Below, piece by piece: positions 25,583 through 34,194 of a stretch of DNA of 64,000 bases. Origin of the DNA: Rhizobium leguminosarum. Lineage in GTDB: Bacteria > Pseudomonadota > Alphaproteobacteria > Rhizobiales > Rhizobiaceae. Numbering within the stretch: position 1 is the first letter of the stretch; each line of letters opens with the position of its first letter. The stretch is from positions 310,001-374,000 of the forward strand of contig NZ_MZMU01000002.1 in NCBI RefSeq assembly GCF_004123835.1, written 5' to 3'. Position numbers and translations under genes: made by a program. The notes beneath the pieces were generated by a model. That model worked only from the letters and a program-made list of their open reading frames with translations, was not told the origin of the DNA and did not search any database.

Positions 25583-27214
25583 GTGAAGCTGAATAGTCAT
25601 GACCAAAATGCACCCGAAAATCCGCCCATTCCTCAGCGCGAGGTCGGTGATGTTTTCGACTTCATCGTCTGCGGCGCCGGGTCCAGCGGCTCCGTTGTCG
25701 CTGCGCGACTGGCAGAGGATGGGAACGCGAGCGTTCTGCTGCTCGAGGCGGGTGGGGACGATGCGGCCGAGACCGTTACGAACCCTGCGCAGTGGCCGCT
25801 CAATCTCGGATCGAGCCGGGACTGGGGCTTTGTTGGACAACCGACCCCCGGCCTAGATGGTCGACGTCTTCCTCTCAGCATGGGCAAGGGGCTCGGTGGC
25901 GGTTCGAGCATCAATGTCATGGTGTGGGCCAGAGGACACAGGGGAGATTGGGACCACTTTGCCGCTGAAGCCGGCGATGACGCGTGGGGCTACCAGTCGA
26001 TCCTCGGCTACTATCGCCGGATCGAAGACTGGCGCGGCGCTCCGGACCCAACGCGTCGCGGCGTGGGAGGACCGGCCTACGTAGCGCAGCCGCAGGCGCC
26101 CCAACCGATCGCAGAGGCCCTGTTGCGTGCGGCATCCACTATCGGCATTCCCGTCTACGATAGCCCGAACGGTGAAATGATGGAGGGGCCAGGAGGGGCA
26201 TCGATCGCTGAACTGCGGATCCGGGATGGCAAGCGCGAATCGATATTCGGATCCTATGTTCGTCCCCTCCTGTCGCGGCCGAACCTTACGGTGCTGACCG
26301 ATGCGCTGGTCACACGTCTCATCTTCGACGGCAAGCGCGTGATCGGGGTCTACGTTCTTGTCAATGGTCAGCGACGTCGGTTCACGGTGCGTTGCGAGAC
26401 GGTGCTATCGCTTGGCGCGATCAACACGCCGAAAGTTTTGATGCAGTCGGGTATAGGCCCGGAAGACGAGTTACACGCTCATGGCATTCCTGTCGTTCAG
26501 CACTTACCTGGTGTCGGTCGCAATCATCAGGATCACCTCGCATTCGGCTGCACCTGGGCATATCGAAAACCTGAAGCAATCGGTGGTAGCGGCTGCGAAG
26601 CAAAACTATATTGGAAGAGCGACTCGCGTCTTGCCCAGCCGGACATTCTTCAGTGCCAGTTGGAGTTCGCAGTGCCATCGCCGATCGAGACGGGTCTCGA
26701 AACGCCCGAACATGGCTGGACGATGTTTAACGGTCTCGCCCAACCGCAAAGCCGTGGCCGACTACGGCTTTCCGGGCCGGATACAAACGATCCCATCCTG
26801 ATCGAACCCAACTCTTTGAGTGAACCAGAAGACATGGCTGCTGCCCTGGCAGCGGTGGAGCTATGCCGGGAATTGGGAAATAGCGACGCTTTCAAGCCCT
26901 TGGTAACGACCGAGACTGCTCCGGGTGCGCGCGACCGATCGGGGACGATCGACTTTATACGGCGTTCGGCCGTCACCTATTGGCATCAATCCTGCACAGC
27001 CAAGATGGGACGAGACAGCATGTCGGTGGTCGATAACAAGCTCAAAGTGTATGGTATTGATGGCCTTCGCATCGCAGACTCTTCGATCATGCCTCGCATC
27101 ACCACCGGCAACACGATGGCGCCTTGTGTTGTCATCGGAGAGCGGGCGGCCGATCTGATCCGGGAAATGCATGGCCTTACGGACTCGAGCGGAGGGTTCA
27201 ATCAGCTCATATGA
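25583..27214 (+). CDS. GMC family FAD-dependent oxidoreductase (choline dehydrogenase-like)
   Basis: 543 residues from a GTG at 25583 with GAGGT upstream; no ATG is available near the conserved start. FAD-binding motif CGAGSSGSVVAARLAE, the GMC signature MGKGLGGGSSINVMVWARG and the second signature GAINTPKVLMQSGIG are present. The catalytic His is in TYWHQSCTAKMG, and the C-terminal NTMAPCVVIGERAADLI is typical. It oxidises an alcohol using FAD. The closest well-known relatives are choline and polyethylene-glycol dehydrogenases. It is isolated, with a terminator after it, and no substrate can be inferred from neighbours. Confidence 0.95.
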   Translation: MKLNSHDQNAPENPPIPQREVGDVFDFIVCGAGSSGSVVAARLAEDGNASVLLLEAGGDDAAETVTNPAQWPLNLGSSRDWGFVGQPTPGLDGRRLPLSMGKGLGGGSSINVMVWARGHRGDWDHFAAEAGDDAWGYQSILGYYRRIEDWRGAPDPTRRGVGGPAYVAQPQAPQPIAEALLRAASTIGIPVYDSPNGEMMEGPGGASIAELRIRDGKRESIFGSYVRPLLSRPNLTVLTDALVTRLIFDGKRVIGVYVLVNGQRRRFTVRCETVLSLGAINTPKVLMQSGIGPEDELHAHGIPVVQHLPGVGRNHQDHLAFGCTWAYRKPEAIGGSGCEAKLYWKSDSRLAQPDILQCQLEFAVPSPIETGLETPEHGWTMFNGLAQPQSRGRLRLSGPDTNDPILIEPNSLSEPEDMAAALAAVELCRELGNSDAFKPLVTTETAPGARDRSGTIDFIRRSAVTYWHQSCTAKMGRDSMSVVDNKLKVYGIDGLRIADSSIMPRITTGNTMAPCVVIGERAADLIREMHGLTDSSGGFNQLI

Positions 27215-27231
27215 TGAAGAGATTTATGTGG

Positions 27232-27268
27232 AGCTCGGCGGCGCATGCGTGGGCCGCCGAGCTTTTTT
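27232..27268 (+). terminator. Rho-independent terminator after the GMC gene
   Basis: AGCTCGGCGGC (27232-27242) pairs with GCCGCCGAGCT (27253-27263), followed by a run of six T. It is a standard intrinsic terminator 17 bases after the GMC stop. It also separates that gene from the convergent SMP-30 gene. Confidence 0.9.
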
Positions 27269-27303
27269 AGCAACGGGTTTGTACTGGTTCAACGCGACCA
27301 ACC

Positions 27304-28218
27304 TCACGGCACCTGCGCCCCACTCACCGCGACATAGACCGAATAAACCGACCGCGTCGCCGCAATGAACAGCCGGTTGCGTTGGGGGCCGCCGAAGGTG
27401 AGGTTGGCGACGGTCTGCGGTACGCGGATCTTGCCGACCAGTTTGCCGGTCGGGTCGAAGCAATGCACGCCATCGGCCGCGCTCGACCAGAGGTTTCCGT
27501 TCACGTCTGTGCGGATGCCGTCGGGAATGCCGTTGTCGATGAGGCAAAAGACGCGGCCGTTCGTCAGCCTGTTGCCATCGACCACGTCGAAAGCGCGGAT
27601 GTGACGCGGCAGGCTTTCGTCATGGCTGGCGGCCGAATCCGCCACATAGAGGATTGTCTCGTCGGGAGAAAAGGCGAGACCGTTCGGCTGAGTGAAATCC
27701 GTGACGACAGCCGCAAGCTCGCCGCTCGTTGGATCGAGCCGGTAGACGTTGCGGGTCGGCTGCTCCGGTTCGGCGCGATAGCCTTCATAGTCCGACACGA
27801 TGCCGTAGGTGGGATCGGTGAACCAGATCGTGCCGTCTGATTTCACCACCACGTCGTTCGGCGAATTGAGCCTGGCTCCCTCGAAACGGTCGGCGAGCAC
27901 GGTGATCGAGCCGTCAACCTCGGTGCGGGTGACGCGGCGCGGACCATGCTCGCAGGAGATCAGCCGTCCCTGCCGGTCGCGCGTATGGCCGTTGGTGAAA
28001 TTGGACGGTTGGCGATAGACGGAGACGCCGCTCTCAGGCGTCCATCGCAGCATGCGCTGGTTGGGAATATCGCTCCAGAGCAGCTGGTTCGCATCGTTGA
28101 ACCAGACGGGACCCTCCGCCCAGCGGCAGCCGGAATAGAGTTCGTCGAGACCGGCGCTGGTTACGATCATCTGCCGGAAGCGCGGGTCGTGGATTTCGTA
28201 AATGCTGGCCTCGGCCAT
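27304..28218 (-). CDS. SMP-30/gluconolactonase family protein
   Basis: 304 residues from the ATG at 28218. The six-bladed propeller family motifs are present: CRWAEGPVWFNDANQLLWSD (metal-binding Glu), NSPNDVVVKSDGTIWFTDPT (metal-binding Asn), TQPNGLAFSPDETILYVADS and GIPDGIRTDVNGNLW (Asp). These lactonases open sugar lactones such as gluconolactone or xylonolactone with a divalent metal. It is the last gene of the sugar ABC operon, 14 bases after the second permease, so it probably acts on an oxidised form of the imported sugar. Confidence 0.93.
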   Translation of the reverse strand: MAEASIYEIHDPRFRQMIVTSAGLDELYSGCRWAEGPVWFNDANQLLWSDIPNQRMLRWTPESGVSVYRQPSNFTNGHTRDRQGRLISCEHGPRRVTRTEVDGSITVLADRFEGARLNSPNDVVVKSDGTIWFTDPTYGIVSDYEGYRAEPEQPTRNVYRLDPTSGELAAVVTDFTQPNGLAFSPDETILYVADSAASHDESLPRHIRAFDVVDGNRLTNGRVFCLIDNGIPDGIRTDVNGNLWSSAADGVHCFDPTGKLVGKIRVPQTVANLTFGGPQRNRLFIAATRSVYSVYVAVSGAQVP

Positions 28219-28232
28219 GGCGGTCTTCCCAA

Positions 28233-29183
28233 TTATCGCATGCCGGCCCGGCGACCGCCGGCGAGCATGATGACGCTGATGATGATGAGGCCGGTCATGA
28301 TCAGGCGGATGCCCGCGCCGAGCCCGTAAGTGTTGAGCATGGAGACGACCAGGAACATGAAGAGCGATGCGCCCCAGATGCCCGGCACGTTGGAATCGCC
28401 GCCGGCCACCGCCGTGCCGCCGATCACGACGACAGCGATCGACATCAGCAGATATTCCGAACCCATGTTGAGCGCCGCGCCGCCGGAGAAGCAGGCGAGC
28501 AGATAGCCTGCGACCGATGCGAGCACGGCGCAGAACAAGTAGGTGACGAAACGTGTGCCGTCGACCGGAATGCCCGCCATGCGCGCGGCCGGCATGCTCT
28601 GGCCGATCGCCGAGATCCAGCGCCCGTAGATCGTCTTCTCGAGCAGGAACCAGGCAAGGAGCGAGATGAGGAGTGCGACGATCGCCACGTTCGGCACGCC
28701 GAGCGTGGTCGACGTGGTGAATTCCGCCAGCACGCTCGGAGGCTTGATGCGCAATCCCCGGTTTGTCCAGATCGCCGCGGACTGGACGATGAAGCTCATG
28801 GAGAGTGTCGCTATGATCGGCGGAATGCGCAGCGCCTTGATGAGCGCATAATTGCCGAGGCCGACGACAAGGCCGATGACGATGGCGACGAGAAGGCCCG
28901 GCAGGATCAGGCCGTTTTCGACATTCATCAGCTTCAGCGCCACCGTGCCGGCGAGCGTCATGGTGGCGGGAACCGAGAGATCGATATTGCCGGGGCCGAG
29001 CGTGATGACGAACATCTGGCCGATGCCGACGATGACCGAGAAGGCCGCGAAGGTGAGTGCTGCCTGCGACAGGCCAAGCGCGCTGGCGCCGAGCGTCACC
29101 ATGATCGTCAGGAACCAGACGACAAAGGCGGCAAGCCACGACCAGATCCAGGGTTTGCGGAATAGACGCAGGAGCGGGGTCAT
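28233..29183 (-). CDS. Sugar ABC transporter permease (RbsC-like) 2
   Basis: 316 residues with about nine hydrophobic segments and the branched-chain/ribose-type permease motif FVITLGPGNIDLSVPATMTL, then VVGLGNYALIKALRIPPIIA and AVVVIGGTAVAGGDSNVPGI. The start overlaps the upstream permease stop (ATGA). It pairs with the permease at 29180-30127 as a heterodimer channel for the transporter with the ATPase at 30124. The long open frame running past 29183 is an overlap with the other permease in another frame and is not part of this protein. Confidence 0.94.
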   Translation of the reverse strand: MTPLLRLFRKPWIWSWLAAFVVWFLTIMVTLGASALGLSQAALTFAAFSVIVGIGQMFVITLGPGNIDLSVPATMTLAGTVALKLMNVENGLILPGLLVAIVIGLVVGLGNYALIKALRIPPIIATLSMSFIVQSAAIWTNRGLRIKPPSVLAEFTTSTTLGVPNVAIVALLISLLAWFLLEKTIYGRWISAIGQSMPAARMAGIPVDGTRFVTYLFCAVLASVAGYLLACFSGGAALNMGSEYLLMSIAVVVIGGTAVAGGDSNVPGIWGASLFMFLVVSMLNTYGLGAGIRLIMTGLIIISVIMLAGGRRAGMR

Positions 29184-30127
29184 CGGCGTTTCTCCCGCTT
29201 TTCCAGGCGGTTCAGCATCAGGCGGAGTGCCAGGACGATGATCAGGATCGCGCCCTGAGCCCCGATCTGCCAGTCCGGCGAGATGCGCAGGAAGGACAGG
29301 AACGAGCCGGCAAGCGTCAGCGTCAGCGCACCGATGACGGCGCCGATCGGGGAGACGCGGCCGCCGATGAACTCGCCGCCGCCGAGGATCACGCCGGCGA
29401 TCGACAGCAGCGTGTAGCGCAGCGCGATATTGGCATCGGCCGAGGTGGTCAGTCCGACGAGGGCGATGCCGGCGAGGACGGCAAAGAGGCCGGCAAGACC
29501 ATAGGCGGCAGCGCGCGCCCCGACAATCGACCAGCCCGCGCGCTCGACCGAACGCTGGTTGCCGCCGATGCCGCGCATCAGCACGCCGAGCGACGACCGC
29601 ATGACGAGAAGGTGGGCGACCAAGGCGATGACGATGCTGGCGACGATCGCCATCGGCGCCAGCGGCGGCTTGACGGTCATCAGCCAGCGCACCCAGTCCG
29701 GCGCCTGTCCGCCCGGTGCCGGCAGCAGCAATACGGCAAGGCCGCCCCAGACGAAACTCATGCCGAGGGTCACGACAATGGACGGCAGGTTGCGCAGATA
29801 GATGACGACGCCGAGCGCCGCATAGGTTGCGATCGCGCCGGCCAGGATCAGGACGCCGATCGCCGGGGCATCCCGCAGAAAGGTCGCGGTGACGCAGGCG
29901 ACGAAGCTGACGAAGGCGCCCATCGAGAGATCGAGATCGTTGACCGCCATCACGATCATCTGGGCGATCGTCGCAAGCGCGATCGGCACAGCCAGATTGA
30001 ACAGCAGGTTGAGGCCGACATAGCTCATGGCGCGCGGCTGCAGCCAGAAGACGGCGGCGAGCAGCAGCGTCAGCGATAAGGCAGGAATGGCAAGACGCAT
30101 GGCGTCGGACGACAGCCGGAACGTCAT
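29180..30127 (-). CDS. Sugar ABC transporter permease (RbsC-like) 1
   Basis: 315 residues. The motif QMIVMAVNDLDLSMGAFVSF, then VTLGMSFVWGGLAVLLLPAP and LLSIAGVILGGGEFIGGRVS identify the same monosaccharide/branched-chain permease family. It overlaps the ATPase stop by four bases (ATGA). Together with the second permease it forms the translocation pore. Two different permease genes, rather than one used as a homodimer, are common in this subfamily in rhizobia. Confidence 0.94.
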   Translation of the reverse strand: MTFRLSSDAMRLAIPALSLTLLLAAVFWLQPRAMSYVGLNLLFNLAVPIALATIAQMIVMAVNDLDLSMGAFVSFVACVTATFLRDAPAIGVLILAGAIATYAALGVVIYLRNLPSIVVTLGMSFVWGGLAVLLLPAPGGQAPDWVRWLMTVKPPLAPMAIVASIVIALVAHLLVMRSSLGVLMRGIGGNQRSVERAGWSIVGARAAAYGLAGLFAVLAGIALVGLTTSADANIALRYTLLSIAGVILGGGEFIGGRVSPIGAVIGALTLTLAGSFLSFLRISPDWQIGAQGAILIIVLALRLMLNRLEKREKRR

Positions 30128-31587
30128 GCGGCGACCCCTTCGAAGGAGGCGGCGATGATATTCGTCTCATTGACGGCATCACCGGCAAGTTCGGCGGTGA
30201 TGCGGCCTTCGCGGAAGACGTAGACGCGGTCGCAGAGGCGGACCTCGTCCATCTCCGTCGAGTACCAGATGAAGGTACGGCCGCGCGCCGCTTCCTCGCG
30301 GATGATCGCATAGACCTCCTGCTTTGTCCCGACGTCGACACCGCGCATCGGATCGTCCATCAGGACGATCGGCGCGCGCGTCGCAAGCGCGCGGGCAAAG
30401 AGCACCTTCTGCTGGTTGCCGCCGGAAAGCGACAGGATGCGGTTGCCCATATCGGGCGTGCGGATCTCGATCCGCCGCTTCCAGTCGGCGCCTTTCGTCT
30501 CCTCCTCGTTTGCGAGGATCAGCCCGCGCCGGGAGAGGTCACCGAGCGAGGCGATAGAGAAGTTGCGCAGGATGCTCCACAGCTCGAAGACGCCGTTGAG
30601 GCGGCGGTCGCCGGCGACGAAGGTGACGAGCGGATCGCGCTCAGGCAGCCAGTTGCCGGACTGGGCGGCATGCAGGGCGAGCAGGAGTTCGGTCTGCCCA
30701 TGGCCCGCCAGACCCGCCAGCCCGATAATCTCGCCCTTGCGGGCCGCAAAGGAAAGGCCTTTCGCCTGATGGGACAGAATGAGCGGAGCGGTGGATTGTT
30801 CGCGCGCCGAGCGCTGCTTGGTCTCCTCTTTGGCAACGGTGCCCATCGCTTCCACGAGGCCGTGATGGTCAAAGCCCTGCGCTAGGCGCTCGGCGACGAC
30901 GCGGCCGTCCTTCATGACGATGATGCGGTCGGCGGTTTCGAGGATCTCGTGCAGGATATGCGAGATGAAGATAACAGACCCGCCCGCGGCGATGAAGCGG
31001 CGGACATGGTCGAGCATCTGCCGGGCAAGGCTTGCATCGAGCGACGAGGTCGGTTCGTCGAGGATCACCAGCCGCGGCGCAATGCCGGCGTCGGAAAAGG
31101 CCATGGCGATTTCGACCATCTGCCGTTCGGCGATCGAAAGATCCCCCACGGTCCGGCTGCTGTCGATGCCGTGGCCGGGAAAGACGGCGTCGAGGCTCTT
31201 CTCGATGATTTTTGCGGCGCGCCTGCGCCAGCCGAAGCCACCGAGATGGCGATGCATGATGCGCGTGTTCTCGACGATCGAAAGGTTGGGGCAGAGCGAA
31301 AGCTCCTGGAAGACGCAGCGCACGCCGCGGGCACGCGCGGCATTGATGCCATAGCGCTCCAGCCGTTCGCCGTCGCTCGCCAGACTTCCTTCGTGCGGTG
31401 TGAGGCCGCCGTTGATCACGCTGACGATGGTGGACTTGCCGGCTCCATTGTGGCCGACAAGCCCGACGCATTCGCCCGGCATGACGCGGAGGGTCACGCC
31501 ATCGAGTGCCCTGACCGCGCCGAAGCTCACCTTGGCGCCATCGACCGCGATCACCGCCTTCAAAACGTCATCCATGCTGCCCGCCAT
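30124..31587 (-). CDS. Sugar ABC transporter ATPase with two nucleotide-binding domains (RbsA/MglA type)
   Basis: 487 residues, the double-domain form. Domain 1 has Walker A GHNGAGKST, signature LSIAERQMVEIAMA and Walker B LVILDEPTSSLD. Domain 2 has a degenerate Walker A (GLAGHGQTELL), as in RbsA, with signature LSGGNQQKVLFARAL and Walker B IVLMDDPMRGVDVGT. It drives monosaccharide import with the two permeases. A second in-frame ATG at residue 5 is an equally possible start. It lies 60 bases downstream of the binding-protein gene, with a hairpin between. Confidence 0.95.
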   Translation of the reverse strand: MAGSMDDVLKAVIAVDGAKVSFGAVRALDGVTLRVMPGECVGLVGHNGAGKSTIVSVINGGLTPHEGSLASDGERLERYGINAARARGVRCVFQELSLCPNLSIVENTRIMHRHLGGFGWRRRAAKIIEKSLDAVFPGHGIDSSRTVGDLSIAERQMVEIAMAFSDAGIAPRLVILDEPTSSLDASLARQMLDHVRRFIAAGGSVIFISHILHEILETADRIIVMKDGRVVAERLAQGFDHHGLVEAMGTVAKEETKQRSAREQSTAPLILSHQAKGLSFAARKGEIIGLAGLAGHGQTELLLALHAAQSGNWLPERDPLVTFVAGDRRLNGVFELWSILRNFSIASLGDLSRRGLILANEEETKGADWKRRIEIRTPDMGNRILSLSGGNQQKVLFARALATRAPIVLMDDPMRGVDVGTKQEVYAIIREEAARGRTFIWYSTEMDEVRLCDRVYVFREGRITAELAGDAVNETNIIAASFEGVAA

Positions 31588-31606
31588 GCCTGCTTCACAA
31601 AGAATC

Positions 31607-31632
31607 CCGCGCGGCCATTTGCGGCCGCGCGG
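31607..31632 (-). terminator. Hairpin between binding-protein and ATPase genes
   Basis: CCGCGCGGCC (31607-31616) and GGCCGCGCGG (31623-31632) form a 10-bp GC-only stem with a 6-base loop, directly after the binding-protein stop. Such stems in ABC operons protect the binding-protein message and reduce expression of downstream genes. No T-run is seen. Confidence 0.7.
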
Positions 31633-31647
31633 CAGTCGCCGGGAGAT

Positions 31648-32664
31648 TTACTTTGCCTGCTCGATGACCTTGATTGCGTCTGCCTGCGAGTATTCCACGT
31701 TGGCGACGCCGCCGGCCTGGGTATTGGCGAGGTTGGTTTCTAGATTGTCCTGGTCGATGCGCAGGAAGGGCACGACGAGGTCCTTCTTGACTTCCTTGCC
31801 GTCGAGGATCTGCTGGGCCACCCAGAAAGCGAGCGTGGAGACACCCGGCGCGATGGAGACGGACATGGTCTCGTAACCCTTCGCGTCCTTCTGCTCCTTC
31901 CACCACTTCAGTTCGTCTTCGCGGTTGCCCATGATAATGATCGGCATCTTCCGGTCGGTCGCGGCAATCGCCTGTGCGGCACCATAACCGTCACCGCCCT
32001 GCGTTACCACGCCGGCGATGTCGGGCAGGCTCGGCAGGATGCCGGCAACAGCCTTCTGCGCCACGTCCTGCGCCCAGTCGCCGTGCACGGAGCCGACAAT
32101 CTTGAACTGCGGGAACTGCTTGACACCCTCGTGGATGCCGGCCGAGATTTCGTCGTCGACGAAGACGCCGGCAAGGCCGCGGATCTCGAGCAGGTTGCCG
32201 CCGTCCGGAAGTTTCTTCGACAAGTACTCGACCTCACTGCGGCCCATTTCCTTGAAGTTGACGGCGATGCGCCAGGCGCAGGGTTCGGTCACGATGCCGT
32301 CGAAGGAAACGACGGTGATGCCGGCGTCGCAGGCCTCCTTGACCGCGCCGTTCAGCGCCGTCGGCGAGGCGGCGTTGAGCACGATCGCGTCATAGCCCTG
32401 CAGGATCATGTTCTGAATCTGCGCGGCCTGTTCCGTCGCCTGGTTCTCGGCGGTGGTGAAAGGGTCGGCTGCGGCAACGGTGCCGGCCTTCACGGCTTCG
32501 CCTGTCACCTTGCCCCAGCTCGTCAGCATGGCCTGGCGCCACGAGTTGCCGGCATAATTGTTGGAAAGCGCGATTTTCTTGGCCGACGTGTCGGCAAAGG
32601 CGGAAACGGGCATCGCGGCGCATGCGATAGCGGCCGATGCCAGAAGCATCTTGCGGATTGTCAT
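31648..32664 (-). CDS. Sugar ABC transporter substrate-binding protein
   Basis: 338 residues. Signal peptide MTIRKMLLASAAIACAAMPVSAFA. The mature protein has the periplasmic-binding-protein type I fold: KIALSNNYAGNSWRQAMLTS, GYDAIVLNAASPTALNGAV, ITVVSFDGIV, and the late PIIIMGNREDELKWW. It is the first gene of a five-gene operon (binding protein, ATPase, two permeases, SMP-30 lactonase). The ligand is probably a monosaccharide or polyol; the family is too broad to say more. It is divergent from a two-component system. Confidence 0.94.
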   Translation of the reverse strand: MTIRKMLLASAAIACAAMPVSAFADTSAKKIALSNNYAGNSWRQAMLTSWGKVTGEAVKAGTVAAADPFTTAENQATEQAAQIQNMILQGYDAIVLNAASPTALNGAVKEACDAGITVVSFDGIVTEPCAWRIAVNFKEMGRSEVEYLSKKLPDGGNLLEIRGLAGVFVDDEISAGIHEGVKQFPQFKIVGSVHGDWAQDVAQKAVAGILPSLPDIAGVVTQGGDGYGAAQAIAATDRKMPIIIMGNREDELKWWKEQKDAKGYETMSVSIAPGVSTLAFWVAQQILDGKEVKKDLVVPFLRIDQDNLETNLANTQAGGVANVEYSQADAIKVIEQAK

Positions 32665-32825
32665 GTCTTCCTCCCTGATGATCGCGCCTGTCGGCGGATC
32701 GCTTCACTCCTGCCGGCCCAACTGGGTCCGAGTGAAAATTGTTCTTGCACTGAGCTTCCTCCTCTCAGTAAGGGCAGGATGCGGGAGATCGATCGGCCTG
32801 TACAGGGGCAAGGCGGCAATCCGTT

Positions 32826-32861
32826 TGCGGGTTTTGCGCAACAAGCTGCGGGTTTACGCAA
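32826..32861. promoter_or_regulatory. Tandem direct repeat in the sugar-operon/kinase promoter region
   Basis: TGCGGGTTTTGCGCAA (32826-32841) is repeated as TGCGGGTTTACGCAA (32847-32861), starts 21 bases apart, i.e. two turns of the helix. Each copy has a partial dyad (TTGCG...CGCAA). They lie in the 281-base gap between the divergent sugar ABC operon and the histidine-kinase gene. Tandem sites two turns apart suit a dimeric response regulator; the LuxR-type regulator at 34195 is the obvious candidate. Confidence 0.55.
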
Positions 32862-32945
32862 GACGGCGGCGCTTCCGCGGGCGCTTACTGGGAAGGAGTC
32901 GCGGCGGGTTGAGGAGCCTGCTGCCGTCTCGGGGAGGAACTGACG

Positions 32946-34184
32946 ATGCTGCATCTCGTACCCGCAGCCATGTTCGACCATTATCTCGGCATTTCCCGGC
33001 TGCTCGCGGGTCAGCTCGACTTCCGCTCGGCTATCCGTTCCGTCGCGGCCGAGGTCGCCCATATCATCCCGCACGACCATCTCGATGTCTGCGTGCTGCT
33101 TGAGGGCGGCAACTATCACACAGCCTATGAAACGGGCATCGAGACTGCCTGGGGCGGCCTTGCCGGCGCGCCTGTCGTCAACAGCCCCATCCGCTCGCTG
33201 CTCTGGGGCGAGGTGGATTTTCTGCTGGCGGACGACGCCATGACCGACCCGCGTTTCCACTTCGAGGGCGCGTTCAAACGGCCGATCGTCGAACAGTCGC
33301 TGAGAAGCCGCTTGCATGTGCCGATGAAAGTGCAGGGCACGATCATCGCAGCACTTTCCTGTTCGTCGCACAGGGCGGGCGTCTATACGATGGAGGATAT
33401 CGAACGCGCCCGCATCATCGCCGACCTGCTGACGCCCTATTTCTTCGCGCTGCAGGCGGCCGAACAGGCGCAACGCTCGGCCATTGTCGAGGCAGAGGCC
33501 CGCGCCCGCGAGGAGGGCTTGCGGCAAGGTGCGCTGAAGCTTACCGAAGCGCTGGAGCAGGAACGCCAGCGCATCGGCATGGACCTGCACGACCAGACGC
33601 TCGCCGACCTGACGCGGCTCGCCCGCCGGATCGATCGGCTGTCGCGCAACGGCGAGGTGGCGCCCGAGGCGCTGGAGCCGATCTCCCGTTCCCTGCAGCA
33701 CTGCATGCAGGATCTGCGGCAGATCATCGAGCAGGCAAAACCATCCGTGCTCCAGCTCTTCGGCCTCGCCCAGGCAATCGAGCATCATCTGGACCGATCG
33801 ACCCGCGACACGGGATCCGGCATCGAATGGGGCCTTGTCGACGAGACGCACGGCGCGCTGGAACGACTGGAACCGACCGTCAGCGTCGCGCTGTTCCGGA
33901 TCGCGCAGGAGGCGATCAACAATGCAGTGCGCCATGCCGCGCCGCTGGCCGTCATGGTGCGGCTCGAGGCCGACGACGACCGGCTGTCGATCGAAATCTC
34001 CGACGACGGAACCGGCCTCGCCAAGGCGAGGGGACGGATCGGCGGCGGCATCGACAATATGAAGACCCGTGCGCGGCTGATTTCGGCGCGCTTCACGACC
34101 GGGCCCGGCCACAACAATCGCGGGACTGCGGTGCGCGTCGTGCTACCGCTCGTACCGAACGAGCCGCCGAGCGGGCCAAACTGA
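32946..34184 (+). CDS. Soluble GAF-domain histidine kinase (NarL-partner type)
   Basis: 412 residues, with no membrane segment. The first 165 residues look like a GAF sensor domain (HIIPHDHLDVCVLLEGGNY, SRLHVPMKVQGTIIAALS). A coiled linker follows, then a HisKA_3 dimerisation helix with phospho-acceptor His near residue 215 (QERQRIGMDLHDQTLADLT). The ATPase domain has the N-box QEAINNAVRHA and G-boxes SDDGTG and GGGIDNMKTRA. It should sense a cytoplasmic signal and phosphorylate the regulator encoded 10 bases downstream. Being divergent from a sugar ABC operon suggests it measures the imported sugar or a product. Confidence 0.93.
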   Translation: MLHLVPAAMFDHYLGISRLLAGQLDFRSAIRSVAAEVAHIIPHDHLDVCVLLEGGNYHTAYETGIETAWGGLAGAPVVNSPIRSLLWGEVDFLLADDAMTDPRFHFEGAFKRPIVEQSLRSRLHVPMKVQGTIIAALSCSSHRAGVYTMEDIERARIIADLLTPYFFALQAAEQAQRSAIVEAEARAREEGLRQGALKLTEALEQERQRIGMDLHDQTLADLTRLARRIDRLSRNGEVAPEALEPISRSLQHCMQDLRQIIEQAKPSVLQLFGLAQAIEHHLDRSTRDTGSGIEWGLVDETHGALERLEPTVSVALFRIAQEAINNAVRHAAPLAVMVRLEADDDRLSIEISDDGTGLAKARGRIGGGIDNMKTRARLISARFTTGPGHNNRGTAVRVVLPLVPNEPPSGPN

Positions 34185-34194
34185 GGAGAAGGGC

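Noticed and set aside
27304..29139. One long open frame joining the SMP-30 gene with sequence over the permease
   Set aside because: The part upstream of 28218 is the permease gene read in a wrong frame; the SMP-30 protein starts at 28218 where family similarity begins.
32661..34112. 483-codon open frame opposite the histidine kinase
   Set aside because: Antisense to a clear GAF/HisKA_3/HATPase protein; no domain in the antisense translation.
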